A stretch of 64,000 nucleotides of DNA from an uncultured Bacteroidales bacterium (GCA_937899245.1 CALDKB010000048.1:124001-188000), one strand, 5' to 3'. Shown: positions 1-9,484, counted from the stretch's first letter. The notes: generated by a model not told the origin, from the letters alone. A program made the numbers and translations.

Positions 1-159
1 TGTGCCGTCGCTGGCCGAGTTTATTAGATCTGATACGGAATCTTGCATGTCCGTTGGGACTTCGTCGTCAATGTCAAGCAAGTCTATTGCTGCCAATACG
101 CAACGTGCTATAATGTTAGCATCTCCGGTTTTCGCCTTCCTGATTATTATTCCGTTCAT
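1..159 (-). CDS. GNAT-type N-acetyltransferase, N-terminal part
   Basis: First 53 codons of a gene that leaves the window at its left edge. The start is fixed by an in-frame TAA four codons upstream of the ATG and by a TACATTTG promoter box further upstream. The N-terminus (IIIRKAKTGDANIIARC) looks like the first strand and helix of GNAT acetyltransferases, which move an acetyl group from acetyl-CoA to an amine. The acetyl-CoA binding loop would lie beyond the edge and is not visible, so the family call rests only on the N-terminal pattern and the substrate cannot be named. Confidence 0.6.
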   Translation of the reverse strand, partial: MNGIIIRKAKTGDANIIARCVLAAIDLLDIDDEVPTDMQDSVSDLINSASDGT

Positions 160-185
160 GCAAGTCGGTTACCATAAATACAACG

Positions 186-193
186 CAAATGTA
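186..193 (-). promoter_or_regulatory. -7 box of the acetyltransferase gene
   Basis: TACATTTG on the minus strand matches the Bacteroidota TAnnTTTG -7 consensus and ends 26 bases before the ATG. Confidence 0.6.
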
Positions 194-261
194 ATAAATT
201 AGCAACAATTCACGTTTAATAAATATGTCTGGGATGCGACTTTGCGTCCCCTTATAAAACA

Positions 262-269
262 TATATTTG
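262..269 (+). promoter_or_regulatory. -7 box of the thioredoxin-like gene
   Basis: TATATTTG, 27 bases before the ATG at 297, with a TTTG at 241-244 as a plausible -33 element. Confidence 0.65.
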
Positions 270-296
270 CTATCGTAAATGTAAATTGGAAATGTT

Positions 297-1718
297 ATGC
301 GTAAATTAGTCAAGATTGCCTTGTTGATGTTGCTTTTGGCCGTAGGTGCTACCCCGGTTACATTTGCAACGCATGTTTTTGGTACTGCCAAGGATTATGC
401 AGGAGGAGAAATAATATTCTACCGCTACCAGGATCGCATAACCTATATGCAGGAAGAAGTTTTCCGCATCAAGATGGATGAAAACGGTGCGTTTGAGGCA
501 GATTTCGGACTGGAACACATTACGTATCTATTTGCTGAATTTGGCGTCTATTATGTCTATTTTTATGCCGAACCAAATGCAAACTATGAATTGTCGCTGC
601 CGGAATATGTTGAACGCAACGAGGGTGAACTTTTCAATTCGTACTATGAGCCAACCGAAATGCATCTCGGCATTAAGAACATGAAGGAGTCGGACCTGAA
701 TTATCTCATCATGGACTTCGACTACTATTTCAACCGCTATTATGATCTTAAGCTTGAAGAAATCTATATGAATGGGCTGCATTCGGATGTGGATACTTTT
801 ATAACAAACATCAACACACGCTATAAGAAGTATAACAATCAATATTTCCAGCAATATCGCCGCTATAGGATTGCCGCACTTAAAGAAGTTGTTACGCATC
901 GCGATTACGAGTCGGCGCTAGTTTATTCGTATTTTTCAAACAAGGAAGTTCTTTACGACAATCCTGCGTATATGGATTTGTTCAATTCCATATATCGCGA
1001 TTATTTCGACAATTATCTGGTTTCTCCCGGTGGCGCGGATTTGTATCGCGTCATAAATTATGGACATAGCATTTCGCTTTTGCACCGTTTAATCGGTTCG
1101 AACCCGAAACACAAGAACAAGCAATTCCGCGAGTTGGTTATGCTTAAAGGTCTCAACGATGCCTTTGCCAACGATAATCTTTCGTGGCTGCCGTTATTGC
1201 TTACACTTGATTCGCTTTACATTACTACGGAATATCCTATTCACCAGCAAATTGCACAAAACATTGCCGACAATTCGTTGAACATGGCAAAGGGAACCTT
1301 GGCATTGCCTTTTGCTTTGCCAGATTCGCTTGGCAATATCAAGACTCTTGACAATTTTCGTGGGAAATACCTGTATCTGCAATTTGCAAATACGCAAACA
1401 TATTCTTCTCAAGCCGAATTCGACGTGCTAAAACGTGTGTACGACAGATACAAGGGCATTTGCCTTTTTGTTACGATACTTACTGATAGCGACAAGGAAA
1501 AGGCATTGAAATTTATTTCGGACAATTCGCTGTCATGGACGTTCCTTTTCGCTGAGATTAACGACAAGGTCCTTTCCGACTATAAGGTTAAGGCTTATCC
1601 AACCTATTACCTGATTGATCCGAGCGGAACACTTGTTTTGTCGCCGGCACCATCGCCTGCCGAAAATTTCGAGAAATATCTTTTCAAGATAATTGAAGGA
1701 CAGAAAAAGAAGAAATAA
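297..1718 (+). CDS. Exported TlpA-like protein with degenerate thioredoxin domain
   Basis: 473 residues. A signal peptide (about residues 1-24) directs it to the periplasm. Residues about 30-320 form a helical region rich in Tyr and Asn that I cannot assign; many Bacteroidota TlpA-like proteins carry such a front domain. Residues about 335-465 have the TlpA/AhpC-TSA outline: a FALPDSLG entry, GKYLYLQFAN strand, a central helix and the cis-Pro loop KAYPTYYLIDPSG. The CxxC redox motif expected after the first strand is replaced by QTYSS, so a thiol-disulfide function is unlikely and a binding or structural role is more probable. It ends 3 bases from the convergent TolC-type gene, with no terminator between them. 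Confidence 0.75.
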   Translation: MRKLVKIALLMLLLAVGATPVTFATHVFGTAKDYAGGEIIFYRYQDRITYMQEEVFRIKMDENGAFEADFGLEHITYLFAEFGVYYVYFYAEPNANYELSLPEYVERNEGELFNSYYEPTEMHLGIKNMKESDLNYLIMDFDYYFNRYYDLKLEEIYMNGLHSDVDTFITNINTRYKKYNNQYFQQYRRYRIAALKEVVTHRDYESALVYSYFSNKEVLYDNPAYMDLFNSIYRDYFDNYLVSPGGADLYRVINYGHSISLLHRLIGSNPKHKNKQFRELVMLKGLNDAFANDNLSWLPLLLTLDSLYITTEYPIHQQIAQNIADNSLNMAKGTLALPFALPDSLGNIKTLDNFRGKYLYLQFANTQTYSSQAEFDVLKRVYDRYKGICLFVTILTDSDKEKALKFISDNSLSWTFLFAEINDKVLSDYKVKAYPTYYLIDPSGTLVLSPAPSPAENFEKYLFKIIEGQKKKK

Positions 1719-1721
1719 GGT

Positions 1722-3152
1722 TTAGCGCTCTGTCATCTGCTGGTATTTTGTAACCTTGATCATATAGTCGATCTTGTCTTCCGCCAGCTGACTTTCCGCC
1801 TGCTGCAATAACGATTGTGCTTCAAGGACTTCAGACATGCCAATCATACCTGCATTGTAGTTGTCGGTGGAGAATTTTAGGTTCTCCTCGGCAGTCTCAA
1901 CAGTTTGCTCTGATATTTTAACTTGCGAATATGATTCGCTTAGGTCGTTCCATGCCATCTGCATTTGCAAAAGCATTTGTTCGTCAAGGTCCTTGCGCTG
2001 GTTGTATGCCTTCTGGTAGTTAACATTCTGCTTTTTTATCTCGTACGATTTTTCCCACCATCCGGAAATCGGAATCGATAATGTTGCAAATACTAGCCCG
2101 TTGGTGTTGAACTTGTCCATAAGTGTGTTGCAAGTATATCCGGCTCCAACTGCAATCTGTGGCAAAGCTTCTCCGACAATGAGTTTTTTCTTCAGTCGTT
2201 CTGCTTCAACACTAATGTCCAGAAGTTCGTATTCGATACGGTTCTTTATGGCTTCATGATGGTCGGTATGGTAGATTTGTGGATTTGGAATATCGCCGAT
2301 TGTGTCGGTGAGAATCATATTTTCATCGTATGGAATTCCAATGTGTTGGCATAATGCCGATTTGGCCAGTCGCATTCCATTGTTTAGCTTCAGTTCCATT
2401 GACTTTATTTCCGACTGCTTTAATGTTACCTTCAGTAAGTCGTTGCGGTGTATAACTCCGGCTTCGACTGCGCCCGAGGCATCGCGATACAAGGTGTCGA
2501 GCAATTCGTTGACGGAAACAAGAATTTTGGCTTTTTCCTGAAGCGAAATTATTGTCCAATATAATTCCTCGGTCTTCAGGTCGACTTCGTTTCTGACCAT
2601 TTGTGTCTGCAGTTTCGCTGCTTCCACACCTAGGTTTGCCAATTTGTTCCCGTTTACGATTCTGCCTCCAGCATATACTGGCTGTATGGCCATTGCACTG
2701 CATACAATACCACCGTCAAGCCCGTTAACATTTATTTCTGGCATCGACATATATGGTCCATATACATTGGTCAGTGTTTGAAGGATTTCGTTAATGCGTT
2801 GGTTTTCAAAGGTTACGTTGAATCCTTCGCTACCACCAATGTCCATGTCGAGGAATGGTTTCTGCGCATGGAAGGCTCCTCCATTTATGCTTACCTGTGG
2901 AAAATATTTGGTGAAAACACCCTTCTTGGTCTGTTCGGCCGCTTCAATATCTAAAGCTGCATTCTGAACTTTGGCGTTGTTTTCAAGTGCCATTTGCCTG
3001 CAGTCGTCAAGGGAAAGGTATTGTGGTTCTGTCTGTTCTGTATCTATGTTGCCGACAGTTGTTTCTCTTTCTGTCTGTGCTTTTGCTGAATAGGAGAACA
3101 AAATGGCTGTAATTGCCACTGCAATAAGCTGGATGTATTTTGCTTTTTTCAT
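1722..3152 (-). CDS. TolC-type outer membrane efflux protein
   Basis: 476 residues with signal peptide (cleavage near AKA-QTE). Two long helical halves with LENNAKVQNAALDIEAAE near the N-terminus and NYNAGMIGMSEVLEAQSLL near the C-terminus match the outer membrane efflux protein repeat. It should form the trimeric outer membrane channel of the tripartite pump encoded directly upstream. Its ATG overlaps the TGA of the RND gene by 4 bases, which indicates translational coupling. Last gene of the seven-gene operon. The transported substrate cannot be deduced. Confidence 0.9.
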   Translation of the reverse strand: MKKAKYIQLIAVAITAILFSYSAKAQTERETTVGNIDTEQTEPQYLSLDDCRQMALENNAKVQNAALDIEAAEQTKKGVFTKYFPQVSINGGAFHAQKPFLDMDIGGSEGFNVTFENQRINEILQTLTNVYGPYMSMPEINVNGLDGGIVCSAMAIQPVYAGGRIVNGNKLANLGVEAAKLQTQMVRNEVDLKTEELYWTIISLQEKAKILVSVNELLDTLYRDASGAVEAGVIHRNDLLKVTLKQSEIKSMELKLNNGMRLAKSALCQHIGIPYDENMILTDTIGDIPNPQIYHTDHHEAIKNRIEYELLDISVEAERLKKKLIVGEALPQIAVGAGYTCNTLMDKFNTNGLVFATLSIPISGWWEKSYEIKKQNVNYQKAYNQRKDLDEQMLLQMQMAWNDLSESYSQVKISEQTVETAEENLKFSTDNYNAGMIGMSEVLEAQSLLQQAESQLAEDKIDYMIKVTKYQQMTER

Positions 3153-6100
3153 TTTTTGTCTCCTTTCTTCTTATAGATCTGCCAGTATGCTACCGGGAGA
3201 ACCGTAACCGTCAGCGGCAGGGTAAATATTGTTCCGAAGCAGATAACAACTCCCATAGGCATCCATAACGAGGTGTGTGCGATAATCATAGGAATTACAC
3301 CAAGGGCAGTTGTTGCCGATGTTAGGAAAATAGGTCGCATACGGCGTCTTCCGGCTTCAAATGCCGCTTCCTTCGCTGTGTAGTGTTGTTCGCGACGAAG
3401 TGATTCGGAATACTCGAACATAATAATTGCGTTTCGAACTATTACGCCAATCAGGCTTACCACTCCAAGAACTGCTGTAATGCTAAAGTCTAGCTGGAAA
3501 ATCCAGAGGCCTAAGAACGCACCGAAAATAACCATTAGACAAGAGCCAAGAGATAACGCGGCAATATCAATTTTTGCAAAGTGATAAAGCAAGAATACAA
3601 ACAGTACCAATATTGCAGCCAGAATAGTAAGCACAATTTGTGGAATCATTTCGTTGTTGGTCTTGGTAAGCCCAGCATATTCAACACTAATGCCTTGTGG
3701 CAGATTGGGCTTTATGTTGCTTTCGACGTATTTCTCTACTTTTTTCATGCTTGCTGGTTGGCTACAGCCATACGCAAGGTCACATCCGACGGTAATTGTG
3801 CGGATACTGTTATAGCGTGTAATAGATGACTTTTGCCATTCGGGCTCAATTTCGGCAACTTGGTGCAAAGGAACCCAAACTCCAGGAATTGCAGTTGGGA
3901 CCAACTGGTCTTCAAGCGATTTTACCTTGTTTGAATCGGTGACTTGCGAATACAAGACAACAGGGACATTATAGTCGTCTTCCCATATAGATGTCAATGG
4001 TTGTCCTCCCAAAGCTCCGGAAAGATATATTGACAGCATACTTTGTGTTATGCCAAGTTGAGAGGCTTCGTCTGGTTTAAGCGTAATTCTAACATTAGGA
4101 ACAGACTCGTCGTAATTTGAATGTACCCACACCATTTCTGGTTCGCCGTTCATGAATTTCTTCAGCGAGTCGGCAAAAATTTCCATTTGAGCAAGGTCGT
4201 CGCCGGTAAATCTTACTTCGACAGGGTTCTTTACAACCTGATAGTCCATCTGCTTGAACCTTACAAATGCATTAGGGAAAAGATTCTGATATTTTGGTCC
4301 GTATTCTTGCAGAAGTTCAAGTGTTTCCTTTTCGCTTGTGGTGTTTACAATAAGCTGGGCATAGCTTTTCTTTCCAATTTCTGGGGCGTATGTAGCATGG
4401 AAGCGTGGTGATGCGCAACCAATAAAAGTTGTTACAGACTTTACGCGTTCGTCGGCACGAAGTACATTGGTAACGGAGTCTGCGATAGTAGCTGTTTGAG
4501 CTAGCGGAGTACCTTCGGTAAGATGGATTTCAACAGCAAAGCAGTCTCGTTCGGCTTTAGGTAGCATCTGGACGTTTAGTCTTGTAAATAGGAATAACCC
4601 CAAGGCTAATGTTCCGGCAAAGATTAACAAAATGGTCTTCGGATACTTGAAGCACAAACTTAGTAGCTTGTCAAAATTATCCTGCAGGGTGATGAAAAAC
4701 TTATTCTGTACCTTTTCAAATAGTGTTGTCTTGCCGTCGTCATGCTTGCGGATGAATTTGGTGCTCAGATATGGAATTACCCACACTGCATAGAACAAAG
4801 AAATAACGAGGGCGAACATTATTGTCCACGGGAAAAGTTGTACAAAGTCGCCGAGAGGTCCGTTGATAATCTTTGTCATCGGGAAGAACATTGCACAGAT
4901 GGATATTGTCGCCAGCAAAGTTGGAACAAAGAGTTCCTTGGTGCTAATCGAGGCGGAATACCAGCGTGAATGACCTTTCTGAAGGTAGTCGGTATAGCCA
5001 TCAATCATTATGATTGAATTGTCGACAATCATTCCGAGAACAACAATAAGTGCAGCAAGAGTAACCGTATTCAGCTCAATGCCAAACATATACATAAGTC
5101 CCAGTGTAATGGCTGTGCAGATTGGCACGCCCGATCCGGCAACCAGAGCGGTTCTTAACGGGAACAGCAGGAGCATTACGGCAATTACCACCAGCATAGA
5201 CTCAACAAGGTCGCGAAGAAACGACCAAACCGACTTGTCGACAAGTTTCGGTTGATCGGTAATCCTATGCATGTTCACGTCGGGAGGAAGAGTCTCCTTC
5301 ATTTCGTCGAGAATCTTGCCAACATCTTTACCAAAAGCGACGATATTGTTTCCGGAGCACATTTCAATAGAAATGATGACAGTCTTTTTGCCGTTGTATT
5401 CAATATAGCTTGATGGTTCGGCATATTGGCGTTTTATGTCGGCAACGTCGCGCAATCTTACGGCGCCACCGGCAGGGTCGACATATACAATTTGTTCTCC
5501 GATTGCATATTCAGAGTCGTAAGGTATTGCTATATGGATTTGTGTGTTTCCGTTCTTGTCCTCGATGTTGCCGCTGATGGTTCTCAAACCTTGGGTTGCA
5601 AGTTCGGCAAACAGAATTTTCTGGTCGATGCCGTAGGCCGACAGTTTTTTGTCATCGATAGTAACAGCAATCTCTTCTTTTTGAAGCCCGAAAGTCTTGA
5701 GGTTGCCCATTTCCTTTATGCTACGCAGGCGGTCGCATATCAGTTCTGAGTATTTTTCCAGTTCGCGAGGTGTTCGTTGTTCCGATTCGACAGCCAGAAG
5801 TATCGATGAGGTGTTTCCAAAGTCATCTATTACAACAACTTCAAGTACGCCGGCTGGTAACGATGTGGTCTTGAATAGCTTGAGTCCATGCCTAATTTTA
5901 GACCAGGCAGCATCTTTGTCTGTTATTGTCGGCTTCAGCTCTGCAAATACATAAACTATTCCATTCTCGGAAATCGAATAAGTGTGGTCTTTGTCTATTT
6001 CCTGGTATGTAAATAAGAATCTTTCCAGTGGTTTTGCAACTTGTTCCTCCACTTCCTGTGCTGATGCTCCGGGATATATTGCGGCAACGACACCCTGTCT

Positions 6101-6235
6101 GATTGTGAACTGTGGAAATTCGTCCTTGTTGAGGTTTGGAAGGCAATAAAAGCCAAAAACGACAAGAGCCAGGCACACAACAAGTATTATGTTGTGGTGC
6201 TGCATTGCGGCTTCTATGTGATTGCGCTTTTTCAT
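3149..6235 (-). CDS. RND efflux transporter, AcrB/MMPL type
   Basis: 1028 residues, normal length for the inner membrane RND subunit. Membrane segments: one at the N-terminus (ILVVCLALVVFGFYC), a block around residues 335-540, one near 555-575, and a second block near the C-terminus, in the usual 1+5 / 1+5 layout with two large periplasmic loops. TM4 reads VLGMIVDNSIIMID: one of the two adjacent proton-relay aspartates of AcrB (DD) is an Asn here, as in several other RND subfamilies. Proton-driven extrusion with the adaptor and TolC partner next door is expected; drug, metal or lipid substrate is open. Confidence 0.92.
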   Translation of the reverse strand: MKKRNHIEAAMQHHNIILVVCLALVVFGFYCLPNLNKDEFPQFTIRQGVVAAIYPGASAQEVEEQVAKPLERFLFTYQEIDKDHTYSISENGIVYVFAELKPTITDKDAAWSKIRHGLKLFKTTSLPAGVLEVVVIDDFGNTSSILLAVESEQRTPRELEKYSELICDRLRSIKEMGNLKTFGLQKEEIAVTIDDKKLSAYGIDQKILFAELATQGLRTISGNIEDKNGNTQIHIAIPYDSEYAIGEQIVYVDPAGGAVRLRDVADIKRQYAEPSSYIEYNGKKTVIISIEMCSGNNIVAFGKDVGKILDEMKETLPPDVNMHRITDQPKLVDKSVWSFLRDLVESMLVVIAVMLLLFPLRTALVAGSGVPICTAITLGLMYMFGIELNTVTLAALIVVLGMIVDNSIIMIDGYTDYLQKGHSRWYSASISTKELFVPTLLATISICAMFFPMTKIINGPLGDFVQLFPWTIMFALVISLFYAVWVIPYLSTKFIRKHDDGKTTLFEKVQNKFFITLQDNFDKLLSLCFKYPKTILLIFAGTLALGLFLFTRLNVQMLPKAERDCFAVEIHLTEGTPLAQTATIADSVTNVLRADERVKSVTTFIGCASPRFHATYAPEIGKKSYAQLIVNTTSEKETLELLQEYGPKYQNLFPNAFVRFKQMDYQVVKNPVEVRFTGDDLAQMEIFADSLKKFMNGEPEMVWVHSNYDESVPNVRITLKPDEASQLGITQSMLSIYLSGALGGQPLTSIWEDDYNVPVVLYSQVTDSNKVKSLEDQLVPTAIPGVWVPLHQVAEIEPEWQKSSITRYNSIRTITVGCDLAYGCSQPASMKKVEKYVESNIKPNLPQGISVEYAGLTKTNNEMIPQIVLTILAAILVLFVFLLYHFAKIDIAALSLGSCLMVIFGAFLGLWIFQLDFSITAVLGVVSLIGVIVRNAIIMFEYSESLRREQHYTAKEAAFEAGRRRMRPIFLTSATTALGVIPMIIAHTSLWMPMGVVICFGTIFTLPLTVTVLPVAYWQIYKKKGDKK

Positions 6236-6247
6236 TTCTTTTTGCTT

Positions 6248-7300
6248 TTACTCAACTTTTTTAGGTTGTGTGTCAACTTTTTTCAATTTATTAAACGACA
6301 CTTTTGCATTGTCGTATAATTTCTGATAACCATCGGTGACAATTGTGTCGCCTTGGGAAATACCATCCATAACCAACACTCCGCAGGCAACATATTTGCT
6401 TGATTTTATCGGACTTCTTTTTGCACGTCCATTGATAATTTTCCACACGGCAATTCCTTCGGTGGTTGTTTGTACGCATTTTGCTGGAATCACAAACCCA
6501 CTTTCCTCGGGCTTGATAATGCTAACTTTGCAAACCATTCCTGGCAGCAGTTTGTCGTGGTTTCCTGTAAATATGCATTTAGTCTCGTAGCTATGCGAAA
6601 GAATATTGGCGGATATGCTTTTTTCAATGACTTCCGCAGGATATATTTCGTCACCAACAGCAGGCACTACAACTTCTGCTTGCTTGCCGACGCTAATTTT
6701 TGAAATTTCATTTTCAGGGATTGTTGTCTTTACTTTCAGCTGGCGGATGTTCATCAGCTTGAAGACCGGTTGGAAAGGAGAGATGTTTGATCCGACTTCA
6801 ATGTCCTTGCTGCCGATGACGCCAGAAGTAGGCGAATATAGTTCGCAGTGCTCAAGAGATTGCCTTGATATTCTTTCCATAGATTGCGCCTGAACAAGTT
6901 TGGTTTGGATTTCCACCCACTTTACTTCCGGAAGGCTTCCGTTGTCGTGTAGTTGTTTTGCTCGGTTGTATCCGTCTTCGGCCTGTTCGAGAGTCGATTT
7001 TGCTGCATCGTAGGCGCTTTGTGCCGAATTTCTGTCGAGTCTGGCAAGAAGCTGGCCGGCATTTACATGGTCGCCAACTTTCACGAATATATCCTTGACG
7101 TTTCCTCCGGCTTCAAAACTCAATGTTATGGCTTCCGATTCTTCAACAACGCCAACATACGTGCGTTTTTCACCAAAAGTTTCAACGTCGGCAACCATGG
7201 CGTTTACGGAAATTATACGTTCTTCGGTCTGCTTTTCTTTGTCTTTGCAGCCGCACATAATTATTATAGACGCCATCAATATTGCTAAAATTCTTTTCAT
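6248..7300 (-). CDS. RND periplasmic adaptor (membrane fusion protein), lipoprotein
   Basis: 350 residues. The N-terminus (ASIIIMCGCKDK) has a lipobox, so the protein is probably anchored to the inner membrane by lipid, as AcrA is. It shows the biotinyl-lipoyl-like half motifs (FEAGGNVKDIFVKVGDHVNAGQLLARLD), a helical hairpin at about residues 95-145, and the second lipoyl half with the beta-barrel (LYSPTSGVIGSKDIEVGSNI). It bridges the RND pump and the TolC channel. Starts on the last base of the preceding thioesterase stop codon and sits 12 bases before the RND gene. Confidence 0.9.
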   Translation of the reverse strand: MKRILAILMASIIIMCGCKDKEKQTEERIISVNAMVADVETFGEKRTYVGVVEESEAITLSFEAGGNVKDIFVKVGDHVNAGQLLARLDRNSAQSAYDAAKSTLEQAEDGYNRAKQLHDNGSLPEVKWVEIQTKLVQAQSMERISRQSLEHCELYSPTSGVIGSKDIEVGSNISPFQPVFKLMNIRQLKVKTTIPENEISKISVGKQAEVVVPAVGDEIYPAEVIEKSISANILSHSYETKCIFTGNHDKLLPGMVCKVSIIKPEESGFVIPAKCVQTTTEGIAVWKIINGRAKRSPIKSSKYVACGVLVMDGISQGDTIVTDGYQKLYDNAKVSFNKLKKVDTQPKKVE

Positions 7301-7788
7301 TATTCTATATCGGTTATATTGTCGTCAATTAGGTATTTCATTTCCTCGTGTATGCTGAAATCTCCGATATTAGCATTGCTTAATTTCCTGTATGAACCTT
7401 CTGCCGAAGCTAGAAGATTCCCGTCCATGTCGTAGATTTCGCCTTCGCCAATATATCCTCTCGAAGAGTTCTGCAAAAGTCTTGCTGTGCCACGTAAAGG
7501 GACATTTACCGGAACTGTTCTTCTGTATTTTATTGTCAACGACATTGTTACCGCAAGACTGTCTGGTTCGGTTATCCATATTGCCCGTCCGATTAGTTCG
7601 TCAAGCAAGGCCGTTACCATGCCTCCATGTGCGCGTCCAGGATAACTCTGATGGTTTTGACCGAATGTAAAAAGAGAACGCAGTTCTCCGTTTTCCATTT
7701 CGTAGAACATTGCCTGTACGCTTGCCGGATTGTCCATCCCGCAGATTATGCACGACTGGCTGTTTCGTTGTTTCCTTACTACTTTCAT
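7300..7788 (-). CDS. PaaI-family hotdog thioesterase
   Basis: 162 residues from the ATG at 7788 (MKVVRKQRN). A longer reading from 7851 exists but overlaps the preceding DUF2147 gene, while the chosen start lies 4 bases after that gene's stop. The motif HGGMVTALLDELIGRA is the hotdog-helix signature of acyl-CoA thioesterases of the PaaI/YbgC type, followed by the strand VTMSLTIKYRRTVPV. It should hydrolyse an acyl- or aryl-CoA thioester in the cytoplasm. A thioesterase inside an efflux operon suggests that pump and enzyme respond to the same lipophilic or acid compound, but this is inference. An N-terminal CIIC pair is unusual. Confidence 0.8.
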   Translation of the reverse strand: MKVVRKQRNSQSCIICGMDNPASVQAMFYEMENGELRSLFTFGQNHQSYPGRAHGGMVTALLDELIGRAIWITEPDSLAVTMSLTIKYRRTVPVNVPLRGTARLLQNSSRGYIGEGEIYDMDGNLLASAEGSYRKLSNANIGDFSIHEEMKYLIDDNITDIE

Positions 7789-7792
7789 TATG

Positions 7793-8239
7793 CTATTCAA
7801 GTTTTGTCCAGTACATGCTTCTACCGAATATCGGCAAGCCGACATATCCACGAACTTTCAATTTCTTGTCGCTTTCAAATGATGCGTATGCCTTGTATAG
7901 TTTACCTTCTACTGGATTGTAAATTTCCCCGCTCCATTCGTTATCGCTGGCGTTGTACTTGAAATTGTGAAGCAGGACAATTTTGTCGGCTGGCGTTTTC
8001 TGAAGTTTCGGATCTGGATTCATTACATCTGTCTTCGGTGTGCCGTCTTCAAAATTCGGATTCTTCATCCATATTATCTTGCCTTCAAAATTGCCGTTTG
8101 ACATTCTGCTAACTTTTACCTTCGATACTTCAGACTTTTCTATTACCAGATAAACACCACAAATTTTTTCGGCTTTGTTTTGTGAGAAAACTGTATGCGC
8201 TGATAATAATATCGCTAATATAATTGCCAAATGTTTCAT
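7793..8239 (-). CDS. DUF2147 family exported protein
   Basis: 148 residues with a signal peptide (ILAILLSAHTVFSQ). The body has the DUF2147 pattern: GVYLVIEKSEVSKVKV, then FEGKIIWMKNPN, the strand WSGEIYNPVEGKLYKAY and the end LKVRGYVGLPIFGRSMYW. Members fold as a small beta-barrel related to lipocalin-like proteins and are periplasmic; no biochemical function is established to my knowledge. Third gene of the TetR-led operon, 2 bases after the lipoprotein gene. Confidence 0.85.
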   Translation of the reverse strand: MKHLAIILAILLSAHTVFSQNKAEKICGVYLVIEKSEVSKVKVSRMSNGNFEGKIIWMKNPNFEDGTPKTDVMNPDPKLQKTPADKIVLLHNFKYNASDNEWSGEIYNPVEGKLYKAYASFESDKKLKVRGYVGLPIFGRSMYWTKLE

Positions 8240-8241
8240 GA

Positions 8242-8814
8242 TTAATCGTTGAGTTTTGATATGGTTTTTAAATTGTTGCTCTTAATTGTTCCTACGAATG
8301 GAACGTCGCCATATTCGTAAAATATACCTGAATAATTTTCCTCAAATATTATTGTATTGTCGTATAGGCGACCTTTTGAGTTGACGGTAATTTTTGCTTT
8401 GCCTTTTATTCCTTCTTCGTCATCTGCCGCCTTGCCCAACAGTTGATCTATGAAGTCGCCAATCGACTCGTTGCCTTCGGTGGAAATCGGTATGTTAACC
8501 TCCTTTTGGATAACGTATTCGTCAACTGTAATTTCATCGCCCGAAATAGTGGCTCCGTATGTGGAAATATCTCCGAGCAGGGATTTCTTTATGATTTTAA
8601 CACGGCCCTTGCCATCCTTGTCCTTCAATATTTGCATTTGTCCCATTCCAGTCCATGGTACATCAACATCTTCTACAGAAAGTCCGATTGTTACCTCACC
8701 GTCGGTTTGGTATGTATATTCGCCGACAAACGGTTTGGTGCTTTTCTCACAAGAGGCAAGCCCAATGAGCGTAATTACCATTGTAACGATTGCCAGTATT
8801 TGTTTTGCTTTCAT
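8242..8814 (-). CDS. Lipocalin-like lipoprotein of unknown function
   Basis: 190 residues with a clear lipobox (LIGLASC-EKS). The mature part begins FVGEYTYQTDGEV and is made of alternating strands ending in FVGTIKSNNL, which suggests a lipocalin-like or YceI-like barrel, but I cannot name a family. Translation runs straight on from the TetR gene (24-base gap), so it is the first structural gene of the efflux operon and may bind the pump substrate in the envelope; that role is a guess from context. Confidence 0.75.
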   Translation of the reverse strand: MKAKQILAIVTMVITLIGLASCEKSTKPFVGEYTYQTDGEVTIGLSVEDVDVPWTGMGQMQILKDKDGKGRVKIIKKSLLGDISTYGATISGDEITVDEYVIQKEVNIPISTEGNESIGDFIDQLLGKAADDEEGIKGKAKITVNSKGRLYDNTIIFEENYSGIFYEYGDVPFVGTIKSNNLKTISKLND

Positions 8815-8838
8815 GTTATACTATTTTTTGAATTTAGT

Positions 8839-9444
8839 CTAATTTATTTCAAGTGCCTTGAATATTATTTCGTCTATCAGGTAATTATATGTTCCCTTAT
8901 GAGTTTCGTAGCTATTGCAGATGAAAAAAGGGAATTCCAGCGATGATAATGCGAGGATAAGCATGTCGACGTATTTAGATGCATTTACATTTTTATTGAA
9001 GACGCCATTGTTTTTGCCAGATACGATTATTGCAGTCAATTGTTCCTTTTCCCATGTAATGAGCGAATCATGTACTTTGCCGTAACATTCTATAAGTTGA
9101 CTGTCTTCGCTTTGTAAAATCTTGTTCTTCAGTGCTGTGTGATATGAGTAGCTAACATTCATGCTTTGCATTCTCGTAATTGCGTATCCTTTTATCTTCT
9201 GGATTTCGGAGGTCTTTGTGTCGCTAATGACTTGAAGAAGATTTTTTTTAATGTTGTCAACTTCCTTTTCGAGTATTGAAGTTACAAGGTTTTTCTTGCT
9301 CGTAAAGTGGTAGTATAGACTGCCTTTTGCATGGTTTGATTCCTTGGCGATGCGGTCCATCGAAATCTTGTCGAAACCAAATCGGCAGAACAATTTTTCG
9401 GCAACTTCCATTATGTCGGCCTTTACGCTTAAAGTTTTTTGCAT
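8839..9444 (-). CDS. TetR/AcrR family transcriptional regulator
   Basis: 201 residues. The N-terminal DNA-binding domain is typical: MEVAEKLFCRFGFDKISMDRIAKESN followed by the recognition helix AKGSLYYHFTSKKNLV. The remaining 140 residues are the all-helical ligand-binding and dimer domain. First gene of the operon with the lipoprotein, DUF2147 protein, thioesterase and RND pump, so it most likely represses its own operon and releases it on binding a pump substrate. No clear operator palindrome was seen around its promoter. Confidence 0.92.
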   Translation of the reverse strand: MQKTLSVKADIMEVAEKLFCRFGFDKISMDRIAKESNHAKGSLYYHFTSKKNLVTSILEKEVDNIKKNLLQVISDTKTSEIQKIKGYAITRMQSMNVSYSYHTALKNKILQSEDSQLIECYGKVHDSLITWEKEQLTAIIVSGKNNGVFNKNVNASKYVDMLILALSSLEFPFFICNSYETHKGTYNYLIDEIIFKALEIN

Positions 9445-9476
9445 AACTGAATTTGTACTGTTTTTTCAAATCGGTG

Positions 9477-9484
9477 CAAAAATA
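9477..9484 (-). promoter_or_regulatory. -7 box of the TetR/efflux operon
   Basis: TATTTTTG on the minus strand, 32 bases before the TetR start; the expected place for autorepression. Confidence 0.6.

Noticed and set aside
2..202. Plus-strand reading frame of 66 codons at the left edge
   Set aside because: Antisense to the acetyltransferase start, which has promoter box, start codon and family-like residues; the plus frame has none.
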